From contig QNQO01006950.1 of assembly GCA_003290165.1 (NCBI GenBank), positions 151,116 to 215,115 of the forward strand: a stretch of DNA of 64,000 nucleotides. The letters are read 5' to 3'. The first letter of the stretch is position 1. Each line of letters begins with the position of its first letter. Below, piece after piece: positions 52,068 to 62,631 of this stretch. This DNA comes from Berberis thunbergii (taxonomy: Eukaryota; Streptophyta; Magnoliopsida; Ranunculales; Berberidaceae). The position numbers and the translations under genes are program-made. The notes beneath the pieces were generated by a model. The model had not been told where the DNA came from. It saw only the letters and a program-made list of their open reading frames with translations, and did not search any database.

Positions 52068-54521
52068 CTACGGGGAAAGATCTATAACATCCTCAGCAAT
52101 ACCATCTGTAGGAGTCGGATCGTCGAGAAGAGCTCTTTTTTCAAGGGGAGGAAGAGGTGGCTCTTCAACCATTGGATCACCCTCGTCATCCTCGAAGGTC
52201 CGATAGACCAGACGGCGATATTGAGACAAGTGGACACAGAGACCCTCAATATAATCAGGAAGCTCAGTCCGACCATCGACAATGCGCTGCCAATCTGCCA
52301 TTTCCATGACACAGATCCTATCCTTAACAAAGGCAACTCACTTATTACCGCAATGAGTTGGCCCTCGATAGTAGTGAGCATCACGGAGGACTCATCCTTG
52401 ACCTCTTCTAATGAAGCCAGTAACTGCTCCACCTTTTGTTCAACGATATCGCAAATGTTAGAGTGCTCTATCATGGCACGCACAACCTCGTCATGAAGTG
52501 TCTTCTTGGCGGAAAGATCTTTCTCCACATCATGCAAACGTGTGTGGATGTCGTCTAAGTCAACTCTCGAAGACTCAAGTGCGGCCACAGACTAATCTTG
52601 TGCACCCTCAACCTCAGCCAACGAAGTTTGAGCAACCTCAGTCGCTTTAATCCGTTAAGAGCATCATGTTTTTAACGCATCATATTGGTGAAAACATGGG
52701 AGAATACCAATAGCAGCACGGAAAGCTTCCTCTTCAAAGAAACCACAACATTGTGATTAACCTGATGACTCAAACCCATCACCTCAGCATAACAAAATGG
52801 ATCATCCCGTCCATTATAAGCCTGACGCTATCCTCAAGATGAAGATTTGGATTCAACACGGACATTGAAGGCCTCTCCACCAACCGTCTGTGCCATTAAT
52901 TAATCAGCTTACGTGCACCATCCTGCACACCAATACGAGAAAACCAGCAGAATTTTCCATCCGATTTAACACGGATCTCTTCAGAAGTAGGTTCCATCCA
53001 GCTGACCCACGAATGACAAATGCGAGGATCCGATAGTATGGAGGAACTGCCACCTACAATCGGGCAAGAATAAGGAACGACAGAAGAACCTCCATCAGCC
53101 TCCCGTCGCTCAGCAAAATCGAAGCGAAAATCAACCACAATGAAAACAGAAGAAGCCAAGCAGGTTGTGGAAGGAGAGATCTCCACCCTTCCATCAACAG
53201 GAGGGGAGGAAGAAGGAAAAGACTGCACCACGAGAACCTGATCACGATTGCCAAGCTCCTTAGACTGAACAACATCCAACTAGAGCATCTTGTCATCTAA
53301 GGACCGAGGGTCCTCATCAAAACACTTGGCAGCATTAAGGCAACCATAACCAGATAGGAGCTTTTTTTCCCATTGTCCAGTGGACGAACGATATCTTTTT
53401 CACTCCTCTCCATAGCGAACTTCACCTCTTCCGCCTCCTGTAGAGAACAACGGTCTTCCCTCGAAGGTTCTTTGTCAACAGAACCCGAATAAAGAGATGT
53501 ACGACGCACAGAGTCAACAAGTCGTTTCTTCTTTGGAATACAGTCCGAAGGCAGAAACAACCCCTTCGACAGACTAATAGGCCTCAATACTTTTCTCTTC
53601 CTAGAAAAAGGATCAGTAGCGCTACGGACAGGAGCATTGAGATCTGTAACACCCGAACACACTATCCGATCAACAACAACGTCATCACCTTCAATAGCAA
53701 CACCAGGAGCAGCAATTTTCATGGCTTGCCTTTCAGCTAACAAGGCCCTCTTGGTTTCATTCATGCCATATAGACCACTATGCCTCACCATATCATCAGT
53801 AAGATAGACATCCAATAGAGCTACCGGAAGCTTCAGGAAACATTCGTTGATAACTTGTTATTCAGTGGTCAATTACAGATTCTGACACTTGATAGGAACT
53901 CGAAAAAACCTTACTATCTGCAAACCCCGTATATTGAAATAGCCAAAGTTGAAAAATGCCTAAAACCAATCCCACGACAAACCTCTGATATCATCATTGA
54001 GATTGCCAAAAAATGAAGGAAACAAGTATGGTTGGGTTTTACGCTAAACCTCACCAAAAAATGCAAGATTCTAGCGGTCAAAAGAATAAAAGAAAGAATG
54101 GCTTTGGCATACGTGGAAACCATAACCCTCCAACCATTTAGGCAATCTAAGCAGGATGAATACCTAGGAAATATAGATACTGCCTGAATAGCTCCAGAAG
54201 TAGAAACCGAAGACCAGCATAAAACATGCGAGGGTAAAGCGCAATTATCCCTTCCTCGGTCAATAAGAACTGTCGTTTTCACGAGGGAGAACGGTTTCAA
54301 GATCGTGGGCAAAGCATAGTTGGAGCGGACACTATCCAAAGTAACCGAGAAGCCTTATTTGGGGAAAAATAAGCCTCACGGGTAGCGAGCTGATCACTAT
54401 CCAGTATGTCACCTGTAGATATCACAAATAGGAAAAAAGATAAGAAAAAAGTCAATAGGAGAGATGAAATAACACTAACAGGGAAGATAGCGTAAAGAAG
54501 GGGGAAAAGTAGCCAAATCAC
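52068..54521 (-). pseudogene. Antisense ORF of Gypsy element 2
   Basis: On the minus strand a 2.4-kb gene can be followed across frames. Near 54150-54250 it reads ALYPRMFYAGLRFLLLELFR then QYLYFLGIHPA, the pattern of the 'putative gypsy type transposon' domain (PF04195) also seen in Gypsy element 1. The middle (53297-53815) is a 172-residue open frame, polar and basic (FSRKRKVLRPISLSKG). The end (52082-52588) is a 168-residue frame rich in heptad-like Leu/Val and charged residues (SRVDLDDIHTRLHDVEKDLS), suggesting a coiled coil. Stops and shifts separate these pieces. Its role is unknown; such antisense ORFs are a trait of the Tat lineage. Confidence 0.65.
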
Positions 54522-54734
54522 CCTTTATACAATCGGGCAACAAAGAAATTGCTCACAGAGCGACATACGGGACATAATGGCGCACTAAAACTCTCAGGAA
54601 ATGTGCGCATAAACGAATAGACAACGAAGTAATCGAGACAATCAATGGACCGAAAGTTATTGAGTTTAGTACAAAAACGCAATCGAAATACCAACCATCA
54701 CACAGTTAGTGGATACGTGAACATACCCACTAAC

Positions 54735-54748
54735 TAAGGGGGAGTAGC
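54735..54748 (+). other. Polypurine tract of Gypsy element 2
   Basis: AAGGGGGAGTAGC lies immediately before the 3' LTR and is almost the same as in Gypsy element 1. Confidence 0.8.
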
Positions 54749-55266
54749 TGATGATACATCGAAATAGACCGATCATCATGGTCGTACACGTGGCATATAG
54801 ATTTATCACGAGGATACATCGCCCAATCTATCGGGCCAGCTCATAAAGCTTAGGAAGAATAAAACCAATTACAGTGGCCCATATGAGGTCCACCAATAAG
54901 GAGACACAAACAAGGTCCGAATCTAGGTCCAAACGAATTAGAACCCAAATCCAGACCCGACACGATTTCTTTCACAAAGAAGACGAACATTGCACCCAAA
55001 AAAGAGTTGTGGAGGGCACCTCCCCGAATGCATCTCCATTATGGAGGAGACTGTTACATAAAACATTTCTTTCCGTTGTGCCTCACATGCTTAAGTCCGC
55101 AGAGAGTTAACTACGACCATTAAGTTTTGTTCATATTACATCTTTTTCCAACAGAGTTACTGACTTAAGCATCGGAGTGCCTTCGGCCACAAAAATTGTG
55201 GTCCTTGACAGTCTAACAATTGTTTAGCAGGTCAAACTCACAGGAAGACGATTTTTGGATCCATCA
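54749..55266 (+). repeat. 3' LTR of Gypsy element 2
   Basis: TGATGATACATCGAAATAGACC to TTTTTGGATCCATCA. AGAAA follows at 55267-55271, equal to the five bases before the 5' LTR. Confidence 0.9.
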
Positions 55267-55271
55267 AGAAA

Positions 55272-55590
55272 TATAAGTAAATATACATGCATACATGCAC
55301 TTGTCAATGACACACTTAAAAAACAAAATTATTAATGAAACCTTAAGTTTTAACCAAGGTGAAAACACTTTTGAATGTTTCTACTAAAGCAAAGATTCAT
55401 TTCTTGATAGACGCTTATCTAAAAGCTTAAATTCCTCCAAGTGCATTCTATTAGGAAAAACAAAAGTTACATGTATTTTCATCAAAAAAATTGGTTTGAA
55501 CACATAAACAGTATTGAAACTTACTCCAAAATACAGCTTTACTTAGGCTATATTGAACGACACATATCGATGAACACTTTGTAGTCTTTC
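55272..55590. other. Spacer, no gene recognised
   Basis: AT-rich, no motif found. Part may be the internal region of the Copia remnant to its right. Confidence 0.4.
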
Positions 55591-55653
55591 TTGCTGCTTC
55601 CTTTTACTCCTAGAAGACTGTTGTTTCTTTTTTTCTTCCAATCAAGCCTGTGA

Positions 55654-55914
55654 AGTGGCTCTGATACCAGATGTTAGAAACCAAGAAAACTCTGTAGAAG
55701 AGCAAATACTGAGAGTAGTATTTTTTTTTATTGAATTAAACACAAGAGTTGGCTATATATATATATAGCTCTACAAAGCAACTTAATCAGAAAATAAAGC
55801 AACTACGTTTACCTATTCCTAAGGTAGTATTAGCTAACAGAGGAATAACTCTAGATAACAGATACTTCCTAAACAATAGGGATTATTAACCAAGTCAAAT
55901 CCTATCCTCTAACA
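55654..55914 (-). mobile_element. Copia remnant: one LTR plus primer-binding site
   Basis: An LTR of 243 bp lies at 55672-55914, beginning TGTTAGA and ending TCTAACA in plus orientation. On the minus strand CTGGTATCAGAGCCACTT (55654-55671) directly follows its end, an excellent initiator tRNA-Met primer-binding site. Within the LTR is a TA-rich TATATATATATA at about 55754-55765. The rest of the element is missing or unrecognisable to the left. It belongs to a different family from the Copia element at 31-36 kb. Confidence 0.8.
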
Positions 55915-56377
55915 CAAATAAACTCTAAAGTAAAAATCTATATATTAATCCAATCATAGTCTCCTTTGCCAAGAACATACTCAACAAGAAAACTTAACTC
56001 CATAAGGTGTAAAGCTAATTTGATGAGCAATTTGCTAATTATTTTATTATATGTTAATAAATAAGGATTTTTCATATCCCCTTCATCACAATATTCAGAT
56101 GATGGGTACCAGAAACAGAGAAAAAACGTGCAATAAACACATTCGTCCCTATAAATCAAAGAATTTCCTCATGCTAGTGTTGAAGCTTTTAGGCCAAATT
56201 TTACGGCCCAGAAACACACGCCAAATGTCTAGGTTAGCATGACGAAGAATCAATTAAGCGTCGCACAAGACGCTTTTGGGGGACGAAATAGTTCAAATCG
56301 TCGCTACAGGTCAACATGGTTTGCACTAAGAAATTAGAATATTTTGTCGCGCAGACATTAGATTCGTTTATTTTAGG
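55915..56377. other. Spacer, no gene recognised
   Basis: No coding motif found. The left copy of the SINE target duplication, ATTTTAGG, ends this stretch (56370-56377). Confidence 0.4.
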
Positions 56378-56482
56378 GGAATTTTTTTTTGAAAGGCAAT
56401 TGTGCCGCCGGTGGGAATAGAACCCAAGACATGGGGAGTAAACCACCACAGCCTTAACCATCCAACCAGGCTACCATTGGCA
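56378..56482 (-). mobile_element. tRNA-derived SINE
   Basis: On the minus strand the sequence runs GTAGCCTGGTTGGATGGTTA (A-box-like TGGTTGGATGG) to TTGGGTTCTATTCCCACCGG (B-box-like GGTTCTATTCC) and ends in a short A-rich tail (AAAAAAAAATTCC). ATTTTAGG is repeated on both sides (56370-56377 and 56483-56490). An internal pol III promoter, small size, A-rich end and target duplication fit a SINE. A tRNA gene is unlikely, as no cloverleaf acceptor pairing is seen. Confidence 0.7.
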
Positions 56483-56490
56483 ATTTTAGG

Positions 56491-56699
56491 TGAAAGTTTG
56501 ATATCATTATTTAATTAATTGAACTTCGACAGCCATTTAACAAATTTATGGTTAAAAAATCAATGTATATTTAACAAATTTAATTAAGTGAACTTTGACA
56601 TCCATTTAATTATGTGAATCGCGATATCCATTTAAAATATAGAATATTATTAACGTCTTGCAAACAAACTAACAAATTATATTCCTATAAATGCATTTA
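56491..56699. other. AT-rich flank after the SINE
   Basis: No motif found. It is probably the 3' end of the CACTA transposase gene to the right. Confidence 0.4.
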
Positions 56700-57415
56700 A
56701 TCAGAATCAGTAGAGTAATCACTTTCGACTTCTTCTTCAAGTTCATTCGATATGGTTGCGTCAGATTCTGCATCATAAACTCCATCTTTTATAGATGAAT
56801 ACCTCAACAACATAATCATCATCAATTGGAGGAAGTTTGACAAATAACTCAAATGGTTGTTGGATAATAAGAATGCTCGAAGATGAATTCTCTTGATCAG
56901 CGGTGGTGTCATCACTGTGGTCATCAGAAGCCGTTTCAAGAATGTCCCATATACTTTGTGTTGGATCGTCTAGACTACCTTCCATCCACTACTGGCCATA
57001 GGATCATCTACGTAAATAAATTGTTTTGCCATAGTTTCCAAAATAAAAGGATCATTCTTGTACCAAAGTATGTTCGTGTTCACACTTACTAGACCATATT
57101 CTCGTTTAATACTCCCGGCTCTATGTTGATTTGTATCAAACCAAACCAATGACAATTGAATAAAATCACTCGGCAATGGTCTTTGTACAGTAGTTGAATT
57201 ATAGATGTCAGTTTACCGTAGAAATCAACATCGACGGTGTCGCCGTCCCTAGATACTGATACGCGGCTATTTTGAGTGCTCAATTTTTCATCTTGCTCAA
57301 TAACCAAGAACTTAATACCATTCACATAACCTAAAAATGTTTCAACTTGAATGTTGCCAATTTCAACAATTCATCGTCGTAAAGGGGCGAATTCACTTCC
57401 TTTAGTTATAACATC
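56700..57415 (-). pseudogene. CACTA transposase C-terminal part (DUF4216)
   Basis: On the minus strand it reads NGIKFLVIEQDEKLSTQNSR, VDFYGKLTSIIQLLYKDHCR VILF, then REYGLVSVNTNILWYKNDPF and FIYVDDPMASSGWKVV, and an acidic tail (SIWDILETASDDHSDDTTAD). This is DUF4216, found at the C-terminal end of plant En/Spm-type TNP2 transposases. One or two frame changes (about 57090-57110 and 56985) break it. It is the end of the gene whose N-terminal and central parts lie at 58980-61255, separated by the CT-rich insert. Confidence 0.85.
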
Positions 57416-58849
57416 TTTTAAAATATTAAAAATAAATTAGAAGATGTTGAATACAAATTAAAAAAATCATGCAATATTTATCACAAATGTTTTACAGTTA
57501 TCAACTTATGCGTTTGCAAAACCATTCAGGAATTAATTGACGGTGTTTTTGATATTCACATAATTATTACATAATATATCCCTTAATTTATATATGTTAG
57601 TGTTTCGATTATTATAATTTATAATAATTATTTCGTTTTCATGTCTTGGCAGGAATTTGAGCGTTAACGATGAAATGGTATTAAGGCGACAGACAATTGG
57701 TCGATTCTAGTGGTGGTACAAAGCAGAGAGTCACATATCTAAACCTAACCCTAGTAAACCTAGATCCACCTAATTTAACCTAAGCCCAAATCCAAAAAAT
57801 GCTAACCTAAAAACCCAAGCCCAAGATAATAGAACCCTATTTAGCTCCCCTCATCTTAGAGAAAAGGAGAGCTCTTATTCTCTCCTCTTCCACAGCCCCT
57901 CTCCCCTCATCTCTTTTCCAGCCACCACACCACCCTGCCGGCAATCCTCGCTCGATAGGAGAGCCAGCAGCGCGATAATACCGCCATCACCACCTCCTCC
58001 TCGTCCTCTACCATCAGCCGCCACCTCCTCACCCTCTCTCTGTTCCATCATCCTCACCACCACCATCCACCAAGCATCACCTCAGCCGCCGCCGCCGCGA
58101 AACAGAGCCGCAACCACCGCGACTCTGTTCCGCCTCGCCACAGAACCTTCTCTTCTTCTCTGATTCTTCTCTTCGTCTCAAACTCCTTCCCGTTTCCCTC
58201 TCTATTCCTCCACTTCTCTCTCTCTCACAGCCACCGTCGCGAATAGAACGCACCACCTCAGCCGCCACCGCCGCGAAATAGAGCCGCAACCACCGCAACT
58301 CTGTTGCGCCTCGCCACAGAGCCTTCTCCTCTTCTCTCGGTTTCTCTTCGTCTCTCCCTCCTCCACTTCTCTCTCTCTGCTCCAACCTCGCCACCAGACC
58401 ACGCAATAACCACCACCACCACGCGAAACAGGGCTCGCGACAAAGCACCCCCACTTCCCATTCTCGTTGTTTCCTCACTCTCTCTCTATTCTTGCAGGTA
58501 CCGGAGCTAGTTAGGGAGAAGAGAAGGTCGCGAGGAGCGAAGAACAAAGGTGGAGCAGGCGGCGTCTCGCTGGAGACGAAGGCGCAGCAGCGCGCGACTT
58601 TGGCGGGAGAAAATTGTTTTTCAAATAGTTCAGCTATTGACACCCCCGAGTTCTCTAAGAGCCACCACAGTGCCTTTAGCAGCCCTTTTCTCGGGATTCG
58701 CGTTCGTGCAGAGATGAGTTGCGGCGTACCACATCACAAGGAGATGACTACCACTACCATGGATAGCTAAACCCTTCGCCAAGGCTACGATGAAACCACA
58801 GGATTTCCTAGAGTTTGTGTATTTAAATTTATTATTTTCTTTATGCTTT
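57416..58849. mobile_element. CT-rich, leader-like insert splitting the transposase gene
   Basis: Between DUF4218 and DUF4216 coding sequence lies about 1.4 kb of foreign composition: GC-rich, pyrimidine-rich on plus, with a tandem duplication at 58077-58440 and a CTCTATTCTTGCAGGTACCGG junction at about 58480-58503. A plus-strand frame at 58492-58770 follows (VPELVREKRRSRGAKNKGG), without recognised domain. It resembles a plant 5' UTR and first exon, and its CAG|GTACC recalls the leaders of both CACTA elements in this window. No terminal repeats could be fixed, so its class is uncertain. Confidence 0.4.
58077..58440 (+). repeat. Tandem duplication (about 177 bp) in the CT-rich insert
   Basis: CACCTCAGCCGCCGCCGCCG at 58077 recurs as CACCTCAGCCGCCACCGCCG at 58254, and the following GCGAAA.AGAGCCGCAACCACCGC...CCACAGA.CCTTCTC blocks match as well. 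Open frames on the minus strand here (58077-58643) are low-complexity by-products. Confidence 0.85.
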
Positions 58850-58945
58850 TTTTATGTGGTAGATGGAATCACATGTCACGGGTTCGAATCCAACCGGCAA
58901 CATGGGGTGGGGAGGGTTAAGGGTTAAAACAAAACAATTAATGAA
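58850..58945 (+). mobile_element. Second, more decayed SINE copy
   Basis: TGGTAGATGG (A-box-like) is followed by CATGTCACGGGTTCGAATCC, a perfect tRNA B box, then AACCGGCAACATGGGG. The stretch CATGTC..GGGTTC.A.TCC.ACCGGC matches the SINE at 56378-56482, so the two share a family. No target duplication was found. Confidence 0.5.
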
Positions 58946-58979
58946 TATTAGTTAGAAAACACACATATGAGTAACCTTT

Positions 58980-61255
58980 TTATTGGGTACATCCACCGAT
59001 AATTGATTGGCACACTAAGCTTTGCCTTACCGGGCAAATGTATCACCAAGTGAATCATGCACGCAAAAAATGCCAGTGGAAAGATCTATTCGAATTTTTA
59101 TAAGATGTCCACAATATCGTCTTGCAAACTTTTTACATCCAACTTGTGCAACGACTTTGCGCATAGCTGCTGGAAGAATCTCGAAAACTCTATAATGGTG
59201 GGCCAACAACACCCGATGGCAAGAATCCTCGAAGAGCGATCGGAAAAGGACATTACAATAGTACATGAAAATCATAGCTCTTCAATCCCGACATTTTCCC
59301 ATTAAACATTTTTTATCCAATGAGCAATATTAGATGCATATCCATTTGGAAACTTCATAGAAGAAAAAAAATTAAAAATAAATAAATAACTTTATTTTTT
59401 TAATCTTTACGAGGGGTTTAAATAGGGATGTCCCTTTACCCACTTGTCACCGACCTTCTAAAGCCATAAGTGTTTCTTTATGCCCATGTTCATATAATTT
59501 TACCTCGCCTTCACAGTGTCCTATTTTCCTTTGATGCCAAGAATTGTCCTAACCACAATATCATACACATTCTTCTCAATATGCACACATCTAGGTTGTG
59601 CCTGATCTTTAATTTCGACTAGTACGAGAGCTCGTAGAATTTACTCTTTTTCGTCCAGTTCAGATGTACATGTAGCTGACCTTTTTGCAAATTAGCATCA
59701 AGATTATCGGGATGTTTGCCAATCTGACCAAATTCCAAGCTATTCACCTCATTCGTTCACCACTCATGATCCCACAACAACCATCTACTGTGACCCATAT
59801 AACAAACCTTCCCAACATGTTAATCAGATGTTACATCATTGTTGCATACCATACATGCCTTATAGCCTAAGTACTCCAACCTGAAATACTTCCCATAAGC
59901 GGGAAATCATGTATAGTCCATATCACAGCTGCTATCAAAATAAACATTTTGTTGGTAACTTATCAAAGGTATATGTACACCATTTTCCCATAAATCTTTT
60001 AACTCATCAACTGTATTCCAACCTGAAATACTTCCCATAAGCGGGAAAACCATGTATAGTCCATATCATAGCTGCTCTCAAAATAAACATTTTTTTGGTA
60101 AACTTATCAAAGGTATGTACACCATTTTCCCATAAATCTTTTAACTCATCAACCAACGGCTGCAAATAAACACCAATGTCCTTTCCGGGATGATCGGGAA
60201 TTAATAGAGTAATCATTGTAAATTATTTTTTCATACTCATCTAAGGGGGCAAGTTATAAGGAACAACAACGATGGGCCAGGTGCTGTGAGTTGAACTCAT
60301 ATTCCCTAATGGATTAAATATGTCATTTGCAAGCCTCAATCTGACATTGTGCAGGTCTTCTGCAAAATCGGGATACATATTATCAAATGCTTTGCTTTCC
60401 AAGCCTCTCCATCTGCAGAATGTCTCAAAAAATCATCATCAACCCTTCCTTACTTGTGTCATCTCATGTCACTCGCAGTGTGCATCGACATGTAAGATCG
60501 CTACATAATATGCTTCAGTGGAAGATAACGCAAGACCTTTTGTGAATTTTTCTTCGTTTTATTACCGGAACTTGGCTTATTTCTTCGCTCATTGCGCACA
60601 GAGCATGCATCCATCCCTTAATTTTCCTTATAAAACAATGCACAGATGTATTTGCATGTATGAACTTTTTATACCCTAAAATGAGACCATTTAACACTTT
60701 CTGTAGGCAAAATTTTTTCTTTCAGAAGCATCCGCTTCGTAATCCCCATTAAATGAAAAAAAACACTTATTTGACATATGACTTTTACTTTGCAATGTAT
60801 TAGCTCCGTAATGGCAGTAAGTAGGGAGAACTTTGTGCAACCCGGGTATAATGCTTGTAGTTAGGAGGTACGGTAACTCCTACTATATCATCAACGACAT
60901 CTTCGTTCATTGATACCTATGGATAAGCGTCATTTATTATACTCATAACTTGGTCATTATCATCCACGAACGTTTCATCCATGTGTTGCACAAATGGTTA
61001 GGAACGTGATGCAGTCGAACCAAATTCTCATTGATGCCCATGATAAATCCACCTCGTATAATTCTTAATCATCTCATACCTCACCAAATGACATTGAACC
61101 GTATTGAATGTCTGCCTCGAACAATTGTTACAACTTTGGAACAGACAATTGGTATGATTCATCATTGTCCTTTCAAACTCAACGACGCTTTCAATCCCAT
61201 TTAAATATTCATCACAACTTTTTTTCTAGATTTTGTATCCACTATATTTTCATTG
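58980..61255 (-). pseudogene. CACTA (En/Spm) transposase TNP2-like gene, N-terminal and central parts
   Basis: On the minus strand, in order: transposase-associated domain at about 61215-61030 (DEYLNGIESVVEF, KNYTRWIYHGH); the TNP2 core at about 60450-59650 (AFDNMYPDFAEDLHNVRLRL, NPLGNMSSTHSTWPIVVVPY NLPP, MITLLIPDHPGKDIGVYLQP, LRAAMIWTIHGFPAYG, CYMGHSRWLLWDHEW); a linker (NVCDIVVRTILGIKGK near 59560); and DUF4218 at 59085-58980 (IFPLAFFACMIHLVIHLPGK then INYRWMYPIKR). TNP2 proteins cut and join CACTA ends. Many stops and shifts, plus a 142-bp internal duplication, show it is dead. Its neighbour at 61731 is a CACTA end in the opposite direction; whether this transposase belonged to that family cannot be told. 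Confidence 0.88.
59881..60165 (-). repeat. 142-bp tandem duplication inside the transposase gene
   Basis: CTGAAATACTTCCCATAAGC at 59881 recurs at 60023, and both copies continue through ATGTATAGTCCATATCA.AGCTGCT to CCCATAAATCTTTTAACTCATCAAC. Few differences separate them, so the duplication is younger than most lesions in the gene. Confidence 0.9.
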
Positions 61256-61730
61256 CATCTATTTTCAATTTGTAAACAAAACATGAGAATTCAAATGAGT
61301 TAACGACACTATCATTTGCTAATTAAGGGTCCTATCATTCGGGAGTGCACAATTTTCTGTCGTAGTTAACAACACTAATGCGATTAGGTTTCAATGTGGG
61401 AAAATTTCAGTAGCATCTCATTACAGTTCTTCACATGGACGACTTAGATATTATTAATTAATAAATATTTATTATGCGCTCGAAAACAGTATGAGACACT
61501 CCCAAAAATTCCATGATCGCAACCTAATTAGGGAATATGAGTTCAACCCATATTCCTCACATTTATCCGGTGAGAGAGATAGACGATCGGAGTTGGGTGG
61601 TCGGCGACACAGGGAAAGAGGGACGTAGCCTAATTAAAGGTTGGAGCTTGGAGTATATAGTGAGGGAGATCAATCGAGCAGAGAAAAAGAATGAAACGAG
61701 AGGAGAAAAATATTGGGAATTCCACACGAG
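61256..61730. other. Spacer between TNP2 pseudogene and Pack-CACTA 2
   Basis: No recognised gene. The plus frame from 61537 has no family motif and runs into the CACTA terminus. Confidence 0.4.
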
Positions 61731-61930
61731 CACTACACCAAAAGACCTGATTAGCTATAAGGAGATGACCACGGCTCAAAACCGTTAGTTTATTTGCCAC
61801 GGCTCAAAACCGTGGCTAGAGCCTAAAACCGTCACTATGCCAAAAGGCTTGATTAGCTACACGGAGATAGCCACGACTCAAAACCGTTAGTTTATTTGCC
61901 ACGGCTCAAAACCGTGGCTACACTACAACA
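61731..61930 (+). repeat. Terminus and subterminal repeats of Pack-CACTA 2, internally duplicated
   Basis: The block from ACCAAAAGACCTGATTAGCTA to TTTATTTGCCACGGCTCAAAACCGTGGCTA is repeated from about 61842 with small changes (unit about 108 bp). It carries the family's palindromic CCACGG...CCGTGG motif. Confidence 0.85.
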
Positions 61931-61959
61931 CATGTCTTCAAAAATGAAAACATTGTAAA

Positions 61960-62215
61960 AAAAAACTTGGGCAGGCTATTTGGCGCTCACTTCTTTCCTC
62001 TCTCGTTTGACTTGGCGCTCGACGTAGAGCTCGATGAAACTCCTTCACCCTCCCCTCAATCTCATCATATCCCTCACTGCTTCCTCATCTCGCATCCCCC
62101 TCCCTGATCTCTCCATATCTCCATCCCCTTACTGCTCCCTCCATCTCTCCATCGCCCTCACTGCTCCATGAGACGCCATGGCTGGCAACGCCCTCTTCAC
62201 CCATTACAGGTACCA
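61960..62215 (+). promoter_or_regulatory. CT-rich leader with possible splice donor, Pack-CACTA 2
   Basis: Opens ACTTGGGCAGGCTATTTGGCGCTC, matching the leader of Pack-CACTA 1 (10985-11010), and continues with CCTCCCT/CATCTC repeats to CCATTACAGGTACC at 62200-62213. After it, GTTTCTCTCCCCATCGA occurs several times (62338-62460). Confidence 0.45.
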
Positions 62216-62631
62216 AACCTTCTACGTATCGAGGGAGGGAGCGAGGATGCTCCCTCGCACGTGATTTTATATGCGGGATTCAACTTCTCGTCCAGCGAAA
62301 TTTTGAGTTTTTTTGCTCCAAACCCTAAACTGGTAAGAGAGTTTCTCTCCCCATCGACAGAGTTTATCTCCCCATCGAAGCAAAATTCTCTCCCCATCGA
62401 AGCAAAGTTCTATCCCCATATTTCGACAGAGTTTCTCTCCCCATCTGTTTCTCTCTGAATCGAAGAAATCGAAGCTGTTTCTCTCCCTATCGAATCTATT
62501 TCTCTCTGAATCGAAGCTACCACAGCAATGGGTGGTGGCTTGTTTGTCCTGTACTTTGCGAGGTAGCAGTCATCAACAAAGGGAGAAACAATTGATGCTT
62601 AAACAACTCACTGATTTTTTTGTTACGTGAT

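Larger units (their letters stand above)
48828..55266 (+). mobile_element. Gypsy element 2: non-autonomous Tat/Athila-like LTR retrotransposon
   Basis: LTRs at 48828-49396 and 54749-55266 both start TGATGATACATC and end CATCA, and the unit is flanked by AGAAA on both sides (48823-48827 and 55267-55271), a perfect 5-bp target duplication. Inside are a degenerate gag, short tandem repeats (51320-51665) and an antisense ORF (54520 to 52068 minus), with a purine tract before the 3' LTR. There is no protease, reverse transcriptase or integrase that I can see, making this 6.4-kb element non-autonomous. LTR start, primer-binding-like site, purine tract, gag and antisense domain are related to those of Gypsy element 1, so the two belong to one lineage but to different subfamilies. 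Confidence 0.9.

Noticed and set aside
56378..56482. Functional tRNA gene on the minus strand
   Set aside because: A- and B-box-like sequences are present, but no acceptor-stem pairing or anticodon arm is visible, and target duplications point to a SINE.
57720..57800. AACCTAACCCTAGTAAACCTAG as telomere-like repeats
   Set aside because: Only loose similarity to CCCTAAA, with no regular 7-bp period.
58077..58643. 188-residue minus-strand frame in the CT-rich insert
   Set aside because: Arg/Glu/Gly-rich low complexity caused by a tandem-duplicated pyrimidine-rich sequence; no domain, and the plus strand has leader-like features.
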